A DNA stretch of 64,000 nt from Planctomycetota bacterium (lineage in GTDB: Bacteria > Planctomycetota > Planctomycetia > Pirellulales > Pirellulaceae): the NCBI GenBank assembly GCA_026692865.1, contig JAPLNI010000051.1, positions 1 through 64,000 of the forward strand. Direction: 5' to 3'. Position 1 is the first letter of the stretch. Each line of letters begins with the position of its first letter. The notes under the pieces are model-generated. The model ran no database searches. It had not been told where the DNA came from and was given only the letters and a program-made list of their open reading frames with translations. The position numbers were made by a program, and so were the translations under genes. Shown one piece after another: positions 36,444 through 44,982 of this stretch.

Positions 36444-37234
36444 TTACACTTTGCTTTCGAAGTTTTCGACGCGAAAAAGGTCTGCGGGAATATCCAAGCG
36501 ACGATAGATCAATCGCCGTGCGTCGATCTCGGATAAGCTCCCCTTAGGAGAGTGGCAAGTCACATCCCAGTTGCAAAATTGTCGAAGCATCTTGAGGAAT
36601 TCACTCTCATCTTTAAAATTTTGTTCGCTTGGAAAATCTCACCGTAGTCAGAGCGAACGTACCGCCCATTTTTCCAGTATATATTCGTGCCACCTTCCTT
36701 ATGCGGAGTTCGAAACGATGCGCCCCGCTGCATTGCAGTAACGATGTAATTCTGAATCAATTCAACGGAGTTCAATTGCTGTTCATCGCTCAATGCTTCA
36801 TCGCGTCTTTGGCGATAGAGTTGCTGAGAGCCTTCATTAGCGAGGTCTCGATTCGATGCTGAAAACTCTTGCGTCCAAAGCTGAAACCAACTCCCTGACG
36901 ATCTACGTTGGTAGTCGTTATTACTCGAATCTTGGCCTGCCCAAGAAACATACATTTGTAATGAATAGCCATTCAGCACTGGGAATGCAGCTTCAAACGT
37001 CAGCAGAAAGTTATAGGTTGCTCCGAGTACCATTGCGTTTGCGTGAAATCGCAATTGTGTTTCATTTATCGAAACGCTATCTTGAGACGCACTATCCAGT
37101 GCTGGTGCAAAAATTACTCACACGTCGCGTTCAAGCAATGATCTTACCTTTTGGGGTGAGCGTTTGTCGCAGAAATAAACCAAATAGGTTGCTTGCGTTG
37201 CGAATTTCTCAGGAAACTTTTCTTGTGGTGGCAC
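36444..37234 (-). pseudogene. Broken gene of unknown function (stop codon and frameshift)
   Basis: Reading leftward from a GTG at 37234 (GGAG upstream), a protein-like frame runs 'PPQEKFPEKFATQATYLVYF', meets TGA at 37118-37120, and continues in the same frame through 'LRFHANAMVLGATYNFLL', 'ELIQNYIVTAMQRGASF' and 'GGTNIYWKNGRYVRSDYGE'. Near 36615, in an A/T-rich run, sensible sequence switches frame: 'ESEFLKMLRQFCNWDVTCH', 'LSEIDARRLIYRRL', stopping at 36444-36446. The intact protein would have been about 260 residues. I recognise no domain with certainty. The two lesions could be true decay; the frameshift alone could also be a sequence error. Confidence 0.6.
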
Positions 37235-37292
37235 GTTGATAGTCTGCTCCGATATTTACAAACCCCGACGACAACTCGATGGCAATAAAATT

Positions 37293-38594
37293 CTACTGAG
37301 ATCTTATTCTTTTTGTCTCGTTGATGATCTTTCCAAAATGCTCCTGATGCTTACCCGTTGTTAGTTCAGCATTGAAGCCATCTGCAATACGCTTGATCAA
37401 AGCTGGATAAAATTGATTCGTGGGGTCGTAAGGCAGGTAAAGATGTTTACTAAAGCTAATTCGTTGATCGCTCTCTCGATAGACGATATCGAGTTTGGTT
37501 GTTGCGTCACCGATTAGGATGCGACGGCCTGTGTATTCCCCTGTTTCATCTGACAAGATGTTCGCGCTAGTCCAGCCCATTTGGCTTAAAACGAAATCAA
37601 GAAAAATCGACTGCATCGATGGCGCGACTGGATAAAGGTTATAATATCCATCTTGGGTGTCCAGCTTGCCTAACCACGGCGTTGGCGAGTCTGTCGATGG
37701 ATCGAAGGCATTTAATTGCAGTTTTTCCTGACCGCTCGGTTGCTTGTTCCATTCAAAATAGGTTCTCAACCACGCACGGTCGATCTCCTCGGTGTTTGTC
37801 ATACGCGTCGCCGTGTCGTCATACTTAACAGCGTAACCATTATCTGCTTCAAAATCATAAACAACGATAGCGTGGTCGGAATCTGGTAAATCTTCCGTCG
37901 CCGAGTTCCAAGAGGCAAAGTTTCCATGATACGCGATCGACTTTTTGTCCGGGGATAGCGCAATGGCACCCTGAGAATTTGAAATGCTATAGTTGTCAAC
38001 CAATTGTTTGCTTTGATTGAAGAAGTGTTTTTTTCCAGTGTGAATGTCGAACACTAATTGGCCACTTACAAGTAGCATACTGCCACCCGAGAGCAATTGC
38101 AGATTTTCCATGCCTTCCGTTTGACCGACCATGAAGACATCGATTTTTTCGCCTGGCTGTCCATCGTCACTGTCAAGGAATTGCAGACTCGCGAAATCGC
38201 TGTCCTTCTCGACAAGTGGCTCCAAAACAGGCTGTCCGTCCTTCAAGGAAATCAAGTATAAACTTTGGCTCCCAGCAATGAGTGTCGGTTCGGACGCGTC
38301 TGCGAGAGCGTACACTCGCCACAGAAATGGTAGCCCTGTATTTGTCTGGAGGTTATCCGGAAAACGAATCGATTTGCCATTGAACCATATTGAGTATCTT
38401 ACAGTGGTTTGGTCGACAATGCCGTAATTGACGTTCAGCGTCTTTCCCGTGCTGGCGTCCGCGCGAATTGTAAACGGTCCATACTGCGTTTGCTTAGAGG
38501 ATGTGACAACTCGGTTCAGTCGATAAATGAAAAAGGCGAAAATCGCCACAATTACAAAAACAGTGGCAAAGACTACTGCAAGGAAGATTTTCAT
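37293..38594 (-). CDS. Membrane-anchored propeller-like protein of unknown function
   Basis: 433-residue protein with one N-terminal transmembrane segment (about 4-25) and a large extracytoplasmic region. The latter has beta-propeller-like repeats ('GAIALSPDKKSIAYHGNFASW', 'SLYLISLKDGQPVLEPL', 'QLVFDIHTGKKHFF'). No catalytic motif or known family is visible. It lies directly upstream (in its own direction) of the broken gene at 36444-37234, with a gap under 60 bases, so the two probably once formed a transcription unit. ATG start at 38594. Confidence 0.7.
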   Translation of the reverse strand: MKIFLAVVFATVFVIVAIFAFFIYRLNRVVTSSKQTQYGPFTIRADASTGKTLNVNYGIVDQTTVRYSIWFNGKSIRFPDNLQTNTGLPFLWRVYALADASEPTLIAGSQSLYLISLKDGQPVLEPLVEKDSDFASLQFLDSDDGQPGEKIDVFMVGQTEGMENLQLLSGGSMLLVSGQLVFDIHTGKKHFFNQSKQLVDNYSISNSQGAIALSPDKKSIAYHGNFASWNSATEDLPDSDHAIVVYDFEADNGYAVKYDDTATRMTNTEEIDRAWLRTYFEWNKQPSGQEKLQLNAFDPSTDSPTPWLGKLDTQDGYYNLYPVAPSMQSIFLDFVLSQMGWTSANILSDETGEYTGRRILIGDATTKLDIVYRESDQRISFSKHLYLPYDPTNQFYPALIKRIADGFNAELTTGKHQEHFGKIINETKRIRSQ

Positions 38595-38759
38595 TGAGTT
38601 TCAAACATTAATTATTGGCCACAAAAGATAGGTATTCGTCGTCATGCTTGGACGCATAACATCGTTGATTGAAGCACTCGCTGGACGAGTGGTTACAAAG
38701 CTATGATTGTTGTGCCAAGTCTCGTGCAAAGCGAATTTTTTGTCGCTCAGGTTGTTTCG

Positions 38760-39731
38760 CTATTCGGTAGCAATCCCTTCACAAAACGGATCTCGTGAAT
38801 CAAAAACAAGATTTACTTTCGCCGTTATGTAAGCTTCACCAGTGATTGTCGGAATAACAGTCCCGCGGTCTTTGTTTTCCCAGAGAAAGCGACCCGTAAA
38901 GTGGCTCCCGATGATGCTCTTTTGAACCATTGTTTCGCCCTCCGATAGGACGCCATCACTTGCCAAGCAAGCAAGGAGTGCACTGGTTCCTGTACCACAT
39001 GGAGATCGATCGTAAGCTTTACCTGGACAAAGCACGAAGTTCTTCGAACACATTGTTGCCTTTGTAGTTATCTCGGGATCGTTTAACTCTTCGGCATCCG
39101 GCGCAAATAGAATGATATGATCCACATCGGGGAAACCGCTTTCGTTGATTGCAATTCGAATCTTCCAACTCACGTCGGTAAGTTGCTCAAGGTTGTTTCG
39201 CTCTAAGCGACATGGATGATCATCGACTAAGTAAAACCAATTCCCGCCCCAAGCGACATCTCCAACAATTTTTCCAACGCTAGGTATCAATAGCTCGACA
39301 TTTTTCGCAATCCGAAATGATGGAACGTTAGTAATCGAAACCGATCCATCTTGATGCAGCTCGGCGGAGACAATGCCTACTGGCGTTTCGATCTGATGAA
39401 CTCCACAACTGATTCTTCCAAGATAGGCCAGGGTAGCAACTACGCCGATGGTCCCATGACCGCACATACCAATGAATTTGACATTATCAAAGAAGATGAC
39501 TCCAGCAACGCAAGATTTACTAGTTGGTGTGACCAAAAGTGCGCCAACCAGAAAATCTGTCCCCCTGGGCTCATTGATAACGGCACGTCGAAAGGAATCG
39601 TGACTTTGTTTGAGTATTTCCAATTGCTGGGCAACGCTCCCGGTTCCCAAATCAGGACCACCGTCGATAACCACACGGGTTGGCTCTCCACCCGTATGCG
39701 AATCAATTACTTGCACTTCTGTGATTGGCAT
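38760..39731 (-). CDS. Proline racemase family, probable 4-hydroxyproline 2-epimerase
   Basis: PLP-independent epimerase of the proline racemase superfamily. Both catalytic cysteines are present: C90 in 'GMCGHGTIG' and C245 in 'SPCGTGTSA', which separates it from dehydratase members that have Thr in place of the first Cys. 'DSHTGGEPTRVVIDGGP' at the start and the length (323) fit 4-hydroxyproline 2-epimerases, which convert trans-4-hydroxy-L-proline to cis-4-hydroxy-D-proline. A nearby DHDPS-family gene (41631-42545), the type that acts later in this pathway, supports the choice. Proline racemase activity cannot be excluded. Cytoplasmic. Confidence 0.85.
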   Translation of the reverse strand: MPITEVQVIDSHTGGEPTRVVIDGGPDLGTGSVAQQLEILKQSHDSFRRAVINEPRGTDFLVGALLVTPTSKSCVAGVIFFDNVKFIGMCGHGTIGVVATLAYLGRISCGVHQIETPVGIVSAELHQDGSVSITNVPSFRIAKNVELLIPSVGKIVGDVAWGGNWFYLVDDHPCRLERNNLEQLTDVSWKIRIAINESGFPDVDHIILFAPDAEELNDPEITTKATMCSKNFVLCPGKAYDRSPCGTGTSALLACLASDGVLSEGETMVQKSIIGSHFTGRFLWENKDRGTVIPTITGEAYITAKVNLVFDSRDPFCEGIATE

Positions 39732-39800
39732 TCAAGACTAGTTTTCGATGTTCAAGTAGATGAAGTTTTGACAATTAGATAAGTATCTATCTGCTCATAG

Positions 39801-41585
39801 TTATTCAGAAGGAGTCCGTGGTTTCTTTAATCTTTCACGAACCAGTTCAGGCAGATACTTAACGGGTATCGAACCATTTTCGAGAACTGCTTCATGATAG
39901 CGTCCTAGATCAAACGCATCTCCTTGTTCGCGTTGTATCATTTCACGAAGACGATAAAATGCCATCCTGCCTGCAAAGTAAGTGCTCAACTGAACTGAGC
40001 TTTGCTTGGCTCGAACGATCTTCAGCAGAGCTTCGCCATCCGACTGATAAGCTTCGCGAGTTAGAAAGTTCAAGGCCTCTTGGTCGGTCATTTGCGTACA
40101 GTGCATTCGATGGTCGAGTATCGTATTGCAAACGGCTCGGAGATAAAATTTCAATTGATTCAATCGTAGTGGTAGTGAGCCGTCGCCATAACCCTGGTCG
40201 AGCATCATCTGCTCGGTATACACAGCCCATCCTTCGATGTAAGTTCCTGATTGCAATACTCGCCGAATTAAAGAAGGTGTTCGATTCGAGTACTGCAATT
40301 GGACATAATGCCCGGGGTAGGCTTCGTGGATCGAAAGGATTTGAAGCATGTGGTCGTTGTACTCCTCCAGAAAGCTATTGATACGCTTTTGGTTCCACTG
40401 CTTTGGTGGAGGACTGATCGCATAATAACTGAAGCCGTCGGGGTCTAGAGGGAGTGCAGAATCTAAATACGCTAGCGAGTTTCCTCGTCGGAACTCTGGC
40501 ATTTCAATGACTTGGCAACGATCTTTTACTGGGAGATGCAGGATATCTCGATTGGTAATAAAGTCTTGAATATCTTTCACTGACTTTCTGGCATCTGCAA
40601 TCAGTGCAGCGGGCTGGCCGTGTTCTTGGCTGACGGCTGCAACGACTGCTGCGACCGTCTCGCGTCGCCCTTCGGCATTATCTGCTGGGAGTGGCCGACC
40701 AGGGAAATAACGACTCCATAGTTGCCGAGCGACAACGTACATGTCATTCTGGACGTGATCGAATTCGACTAATGCATCGCGAAGTACTTGATCTGCTGTG
40801 AGTTGAACGTCCAGTACCAGTTGTAGCTTCTGATCAAACTTCTCTTTCCCGATTCGCCATTCTCCATTTGCTTTTGGTAAAACGTCGTTCTCCAAAAATA
40901 GTTGATAGCTCTTCAAGGCTTCAATTGCTTGAGGTGTTGATTGGCGAATCGATTTTCGAAGCGACTCAACACCTATTAACTCGTAGATTCCATTCTCATA
41001 AAAATCAATTGCTCCTTTGTTTTGCGCGATTGCGGTGTCAAGAATGGATCGCGGTGGGTTATTAATCGTTGCTCGAGCTGTTTCAATGATACGAGGTATC
41101 TGTTGAATTCTTGCAATCGCGTTTGCAACGTTCTGCTCAACTGGCAAAGTGGATTGAGCGAGCAAAAGATACACGCTGTCGTTGATGTAGTTTCCATACA
41201 CGCGAGGATCTTCGGCGAAAGGATTCGTGTTCTCGTTAAGCCATATATTGCGTATGATTTCATCACGCCATATCTCAAAGTCAATCTGTCCGGTTCTGTC
41301 CAGCGAATCATATTGGATATTCTGCTCGAGCTTTCGCAGTTGTTCACGATAATGATCAAGCCATTTTTGACGTGCTTCGAGCGACACGTCATCCAACTTG
41401 CTATCGAAACGATGATCTCCAAGTAGGGTTGCGTCGAGCGGTCGAAGCGCAAAGCACTCATCAAGATAAGTTTGAAACGACGTGGCGAGCTTTTCTTTTT
41501 CGCCTTGTCCTAGACAAATGTCTGTCAAGAATACGTTTGCCAGTAAAGATAAGAGCACGACGCAAGGAAAGCTTAGCTTAAGCAT
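39801..41585 (-). CDS. DUF885 family putative zinc metallopeptidase
   Basis: Exported 594-residue DUF885 protein with a signal peptide (about 1-26). The hallmark H-E-A-Y-P-G-H lies near 419-425, giving the HExxxxH-type metal site of the family, with a downstream glutamate in 'GTYIEGWAVYTEQM' as probable third ligand. 'LDHRMHCTQMTDQEAL' and 'GRMAFYRLREM' are typical C-terminal family segments. DUF885 members are thought to be peptidases. Placed between a hydroxyproline epimerase and a DHDPS-type lyase, all leftward with gaps of 45-69 bases, it could release hydroxyproline-containing peptides (inference only). Confidence 0.85.
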   Translation of the reverse strand: MLKLSFPCVVLLSLLANVFLTDICLGQGEKEKLATSFQTYLDECFALRPLDATLLGDHRFDSKLDDVSLEARQKWLDHYREQLRKLEQNIQYDSLDRTGQIDFEIWRDEIIRNIWLNENTNPFAEDPRVYGNYINDSVYLLLAQSTLPVEQNVANAIARIQQIPRIIETARATINNPPRSILDTAIAQNKGAIDFYENGIYELIGVESLRKSIRQSTPQAIEALKSYQLFLENDVLPKANGEWRIGKEKFDQKLQLVLDVQLTADQVLRDALVEFDHVQNDMYVVARQLWSRYFPGRPLPADNAEGRRETVAAVVAAVSQEHGQPAALIADARKSVKDIQDFITNRDILHLPVKDRCQVIEMPEFRRGNSLAYLDSALPLDPDGFSYYAISPPPKQWNQKRINSFLEEYNDHMLQILSIHEAYPGHYVQLQYSNRTPSLIRRVLQSGTYIEGWAVYTEQMMLDQGYGDGSLPLRLNQLKFYLRAVCNTILDHRMHCTQMTDQEALNFLTREAYQSDGEALLKIVRAKQSSVQLSTYFAGRMAFYRLREMIQREQGDAFDLGRYHEAVLENGSIPVKYLPELVRERLKKPRTPSE

Positions 41586-41630
41586 AATGACCTTTGAAAA
41601 GTTGACCGAATCACTACATCGATCGTCGAG

Positions 41631-42545
41631 TTACTTTACTAGTGTGGGTTTTGATTCAATTCCATCGTGAATAATTTTAAGTATTCGCGTTCTCTCATGG
41701 CCCGTCAGGATCATGCGAGGCGCACGAACCCATTCAGCACCTAGTTTGCACTCTTGAACCATGAGTTTGATGTATTGAATAAACTTTGGATGCACATCTA
41801 GGTGAAGCAACGGAGTAAACCAACGATACAAGTCGCGTGCTTCGTTCCATCTGCCTTGTCGCGTAAGTTCCCAAAGGTGCTGGTTCTCGGCTGGAAAGGC
41901 AATTCCACTACCAGCTACCCAGCCATCGATCCCAAGAATAGACGCTTCAAGCATCAGGTTATCGACCCCTGTAAAGAGTGCATATCGATCACCGACGGTA
42001 TTTCGCAAGTCGGTAATGCGTCGCGTGTCGCCAGAGCTTTCTTTGATAGCAACCAGGTTTTTAAGGTCGGCTAGTTTTTCAAACATCGCAGGAGTGATGT
42101 CGTTAGAATAACTGAGTGGGTTGTTATAAACCATGATCGGTAAACCCGTTGATTTGGCAACTGTTCGAAAGTGTGCGAGTGTTTCGTCTGGGTCGGCGCG
42201 ATATAGCATGGCCGGGAGCAACATGGCTCCATCAGCTCCTAGCTTTTCTATATCATACATGAATCGAACCGCTTCAGATGTGCTTGTTTCGGCAACACCA
42301 CTTAGCACAGGAATTCGACCGTTGACGACTTGGACCATGGCTTCGACGACAAGCCGCTTTTCTTCCGGCGTCATCGGTTGGTTTTCACCCAGAGAACCGA
42401 GGCAAATCAATCCAGTGATACCCGACTGCACCAAGATTTCGGCATGAGCAGCAGTCGATGCAATATCGATGGAACCATCTTTGTGCATCTGAGTTGTAAT
42501 CGCAGGAAAAACACCTTGCCACTTTGCGTTCATATTCACGGTCAT
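41631..42545 (-). CDS. DHDPS/NAL-family lyase, possibly 1-pyrroline-4-hydroxy-2-carboxylate deaminase
   Basis: 304-residue (beta/alpha)8-barrel class I aldolase-family enzyme. The pyruvate-carboxylate motif is 'GSLGENQ', the catalytic tyrosine Y139 lies in 'MVYNNP', and the Schiff-base lysine (near 167) in 'AIKESSGD'. The family includes dihydrodipicolinate synthase, N-acetylneuraminate lyase and HypD, which deaminates pyrroline-4-hydroxy-2-carboxylate to 2-oxoglutarate semialdehyde. The epimerase two genes downstream makes the hydroxyproline role most attractive, and nothing links it to lysine synthesis. The hydroxyproline oxidase and semialdehyde dehydrogenase expected for the full route are not in the window. 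ATG at 42545; Met5 is an alternative. Confidence 0.8.
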   Translation of the reverse strand: MTVNMNAKWQGVFPAITTQMHKDGSIDIASTAAHAEILVQSGITGLICLGSLGENQPMTPEEKRLVVEAMVQVVNGRIPVLSGVAETSTSEAVRFMYDIEKLGADGAMLLPAMLYRADPDETLAHFRTVAKSTGLPIMVYNNPLSYSNDITPAMFEKLADLKNLVAIKESSGDTRRITDLRNTVGDRYALFTGVDNLMLEASILGIDGWVAGSGIAFPAENQHLWELTRQGRWNEARDLYRWFTPLLHLDVHPKFIQYIKLMVQECKLGAEWVRAPRMILTGHERTRILKIIHDGIESKPTLVK

Positions 42546-42758
42546 TAATGTAAGCCTTCTTAGCTCTTTTCGTACTTCATTTAACGCTAAGTATATTCGA
42601 TTAACGATTATGTTTACAAAATGTTTTCCTACCAGCCCACCCAGTTAGGCACCAACGCAATTGCAACCGGTAATCTTCAGCGACAGGAATCTCGGTGTAC
42701 AAACAATTTTGTGATGAACCGCAACACGGTTTGTCATTCCGTACAAGATTCATGCGAT

Positions 42759-44231
42759 TCACTTCGGATTCACAACGTTTGGAAATTGTTTTCTAAGTTG
42801 TTCCTGGGCCTCATGGAGAATGGAAGCAGCCGACGATTCGTTAACAAGGTTTCGAGTCTCAGCAGGCTCATCGGCTTCCGAGTAAAGCTCTCTAGCAACA
42901 GTCTTACCAGATTTCCAATCACGCCACTCGGTGTAGCGCCCCTTGGCAGTGCGTACACTAACCCCCATCGATTCGGGTTGCTTAGTTGGAGTGCGATCGT
43001 AGTAGGCGGGCCGTGGGTGCTGGGTGAATGCAGCTTGCTTGACTGATATAGCGGGATCTCGAAGAATCGGTACGAGACTGGTGCCCTCGAGCCCAACCGA
43101 TGTTGGAAGTCCACAGAGTTCGACGAGAGTTGGGAACAAATCGACCAATTCAGCAAGCGATGATGTTCGCTCGCCTTCATGGGTGATGCCTGGCGCGTGG
43201 ACAAGCATCGGGACGTGAGCATCGAGCTCGAAGTTCGATGTTTTTCCCCACAGTGTATGCTCGCCAATGTGGTAACCGTGATCGCTTATAAAAGTCACGA
43301 TGGTTTTGTCAGCGACTCCGCTTTTTTCCAGCGCTTCTAGTACTTTTCCAACCTGAGCGTCCATGTAGCTGATGTTTGCGTAGTATCCGTGACGCATTTC
43401 AGCAGCTTGTTCGGCAGTTGGGATCTTCTGTCGAGTAACTGGCCCGAGTACTTCTGTGCTTTGGTGAAAGGCAACTTCCGGAGCTCCCTCGGGTCTTCGG
43501 AAATCCAGCTTTGGTAATTGGTCGCGTTCGTACATATCCCAATAACGCTTGGGAGCGTTGAAGTGCGCATGGGGCTTCCAGAATCCAACGGCAAGAAAGA
43601 ACGGGCGGTCCTTGACCTCGTTGAGGACATGAACCGCCTCTGCAGCGACTCGACCATCATAATACGCTTCATCAGGAACGTCGCGGCATTCACAGATGCC
43701 AACAGCTTCATAGCCAAACCCCGATGTTGTCTTTGCAAAGTTGGTGGGCATATCGCCGGTTACCTTCGCTACGTCATCTCCGTGGTTTGCGAAGTGGAGA
43801 AATTCCGGTGCGCTCCATGATGTTGGGTCCCCTTCAACTTTTGTATGCCAATTGTGAAAGATCTTTCCCGCGCATCGTGTTTCGTAGCCATGCTGCTTAA
43901 ACCAAAGCGGGATCGTCATCACGTTCGGGTTTGGTTCTCGGAAGTGGATACCATTGTTCCATATTTTGAGAGTGTCTGGACGTCGACCGGTTAGTAGCGA
44001 AGATCTGGAAGGGTTGCAAACTGCTTGCTGGCAATAAGCACGATCAAATTGCATGCTGCGTTTGGCGAGCCGGTCAAGATTAGGAGTCTTCGCGGCCGAA
44101 CCATAACTAGCCAACTCCGTTCGCAGGTCATCTGCCATGATGAACAGAACATTCGGCTTTTGACTTTCGTTAGCGAGCAAGGGCTCACAAAGAATCGCAC
44201 CGAACGTGATTGCAAAAATAAGAAATCTCAT
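42759..44231 (-). CDS. Sulfatase, iduronate-2-sulfatase-like
   Basis: Exported type I sulfatase, 490 residues, with signal peptide about 1-20. Metal aspartates are in 'VLFIMADDLR' (D34-D35). The formylglycine motif is C72-N-P-S-R76 in 'QAVCNPSRSSLLTGRRPDT', the form seen in iduronate-2-sulfatase-like enzymes. 'GFWKPHAHFNAPKRYWDMY' and 'TFISDHGYHIGEHTLWGK' are also characteristic of that subfamily. The substrate is probably a sulfated uronate- or hexose-containing glycan. It is on the same strand as the hydroxyproline genes but 213 bases away. Confidence 0.92.
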   Translation of the reverse strand: MRFLIFAITFGAILCEPLLANESQKPNVLFIMADDLRTELASYGSAAKTPNLDRLAKRSMQFDRAYCQQAVCNPSRSSLLTGRRPDTLKIWNNGIHFREPNPNVMTIPLWFKQHGYETRCAGKIFHNWHTKVEGDPTSWSAPEFLHFANHGDDVAKVTGDMPTNFAKTTSGFGYEAVGICECRDVPDEAYYDGRVAAEAVHVLNEVKDRPFFLAVGFWKPHAHFNAPKRYWDMYERDQLPKLDFRRPEGAPEVAFHQSTEVLGPVTRQKIPTAEQAAEMRHGYYANISYMDAQVGKVLEALEKSGVADKTIVTFISDHGYHIGEHTLWGKTSNFELDAHVPMLVHAPGITHEGERTSSLAELVDLFPTLVELCGLPTSVGLEGTSLVPILRDPAISVKQAAFTQHPRPAYYDRTPTKQPESMGVSVRTAKGRYTEWRDWKSGKTVARELYSEADEPAETRNLVNESSAASILHEAQEQLRKQFPNVVNPK

Positions 44232-44982
44232 AGTGGATTTTCGACTGATGATTTAGGGAATTGCTTTTAAAGTAACGAATTGACGTGCGATAAGTCCAAA
44301 TATAGATGCTCTAAGTTGTACCGATTCAAGGAGCTATATCCGGCGTAAAAAGTACGAAGCTTCAGCGATTAACCGTCAGCTTACTTCCTCAAAACCTGAA
44401 AAGATACTACGGACACTCGTTTCCAAAAGCGTTGTCAGAGCACGACCGATGATTTCTTTATCGTGTCGGGATGTTTTCGGTTTGGATGAACAACAATATT
44501 CAAAGTCGACGTCGAAAGACCACCGCGACGCTGAATCTAGTTTTCATTCAAAAGACTTTCGAGATTGCCTGGTCTAGATAGTAAAACGAATCTCTGAATA
44601 GCAATGATGTATCAGCCGGAAGCTGACGAGAGCGTTCCGCATAGGAATGCAGTATTTCAGCATTTTTGTTATTCAAGAGCTTCAACTATTCATTTGAGGG
44701 CTAGCTTTTTAGCCTGCGGAGCTAGCCGTGTTTGAACGACTAACCATCCGCTCTTGCTGGCATATCCAACGCCGCGGCTTACGCTGGCGACTGGATGCTC
44801 ATTTCGTACAAAGATTGCGTAACCGAAGATTCAGTGCAATTGCGTAGATGCATTTGCGTAGATACCGACGAGCAGTAAGAGGTATGCGAATTTCAAGCAA
44901 AAATTAGCGGAGAATGAATTTTTGCGTTCAATAGATTTACCGTTAGGCATTCATGAAGAATGCCGGCAATACGATACGGTGC
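44232..44982. other. Long intergenic region with a GGCTAGC inverted repeat
   Basis: 750 bases without a supported gene between two leftward genes. The only clear structure is a perfect 7-base inverted repeat GGCTAGC / GCTAGCC (44700-44728). Further on, a GC-rich CCGCGGCTTACGCTGGCG segment (about 44772-44789) differs in composition from the AT-rich surroundings. Both could belong to dispersed intergenic repeats, but there is only one copy of each here. Confidence 0.4.

Noticed and set aside
36856-37239. 127-codon rightward frame over the broken gene
   Set aside because: It lies opposite the reconstructed leftward protein, which is more protein-like and has a ribosome-binding site and natural stop.
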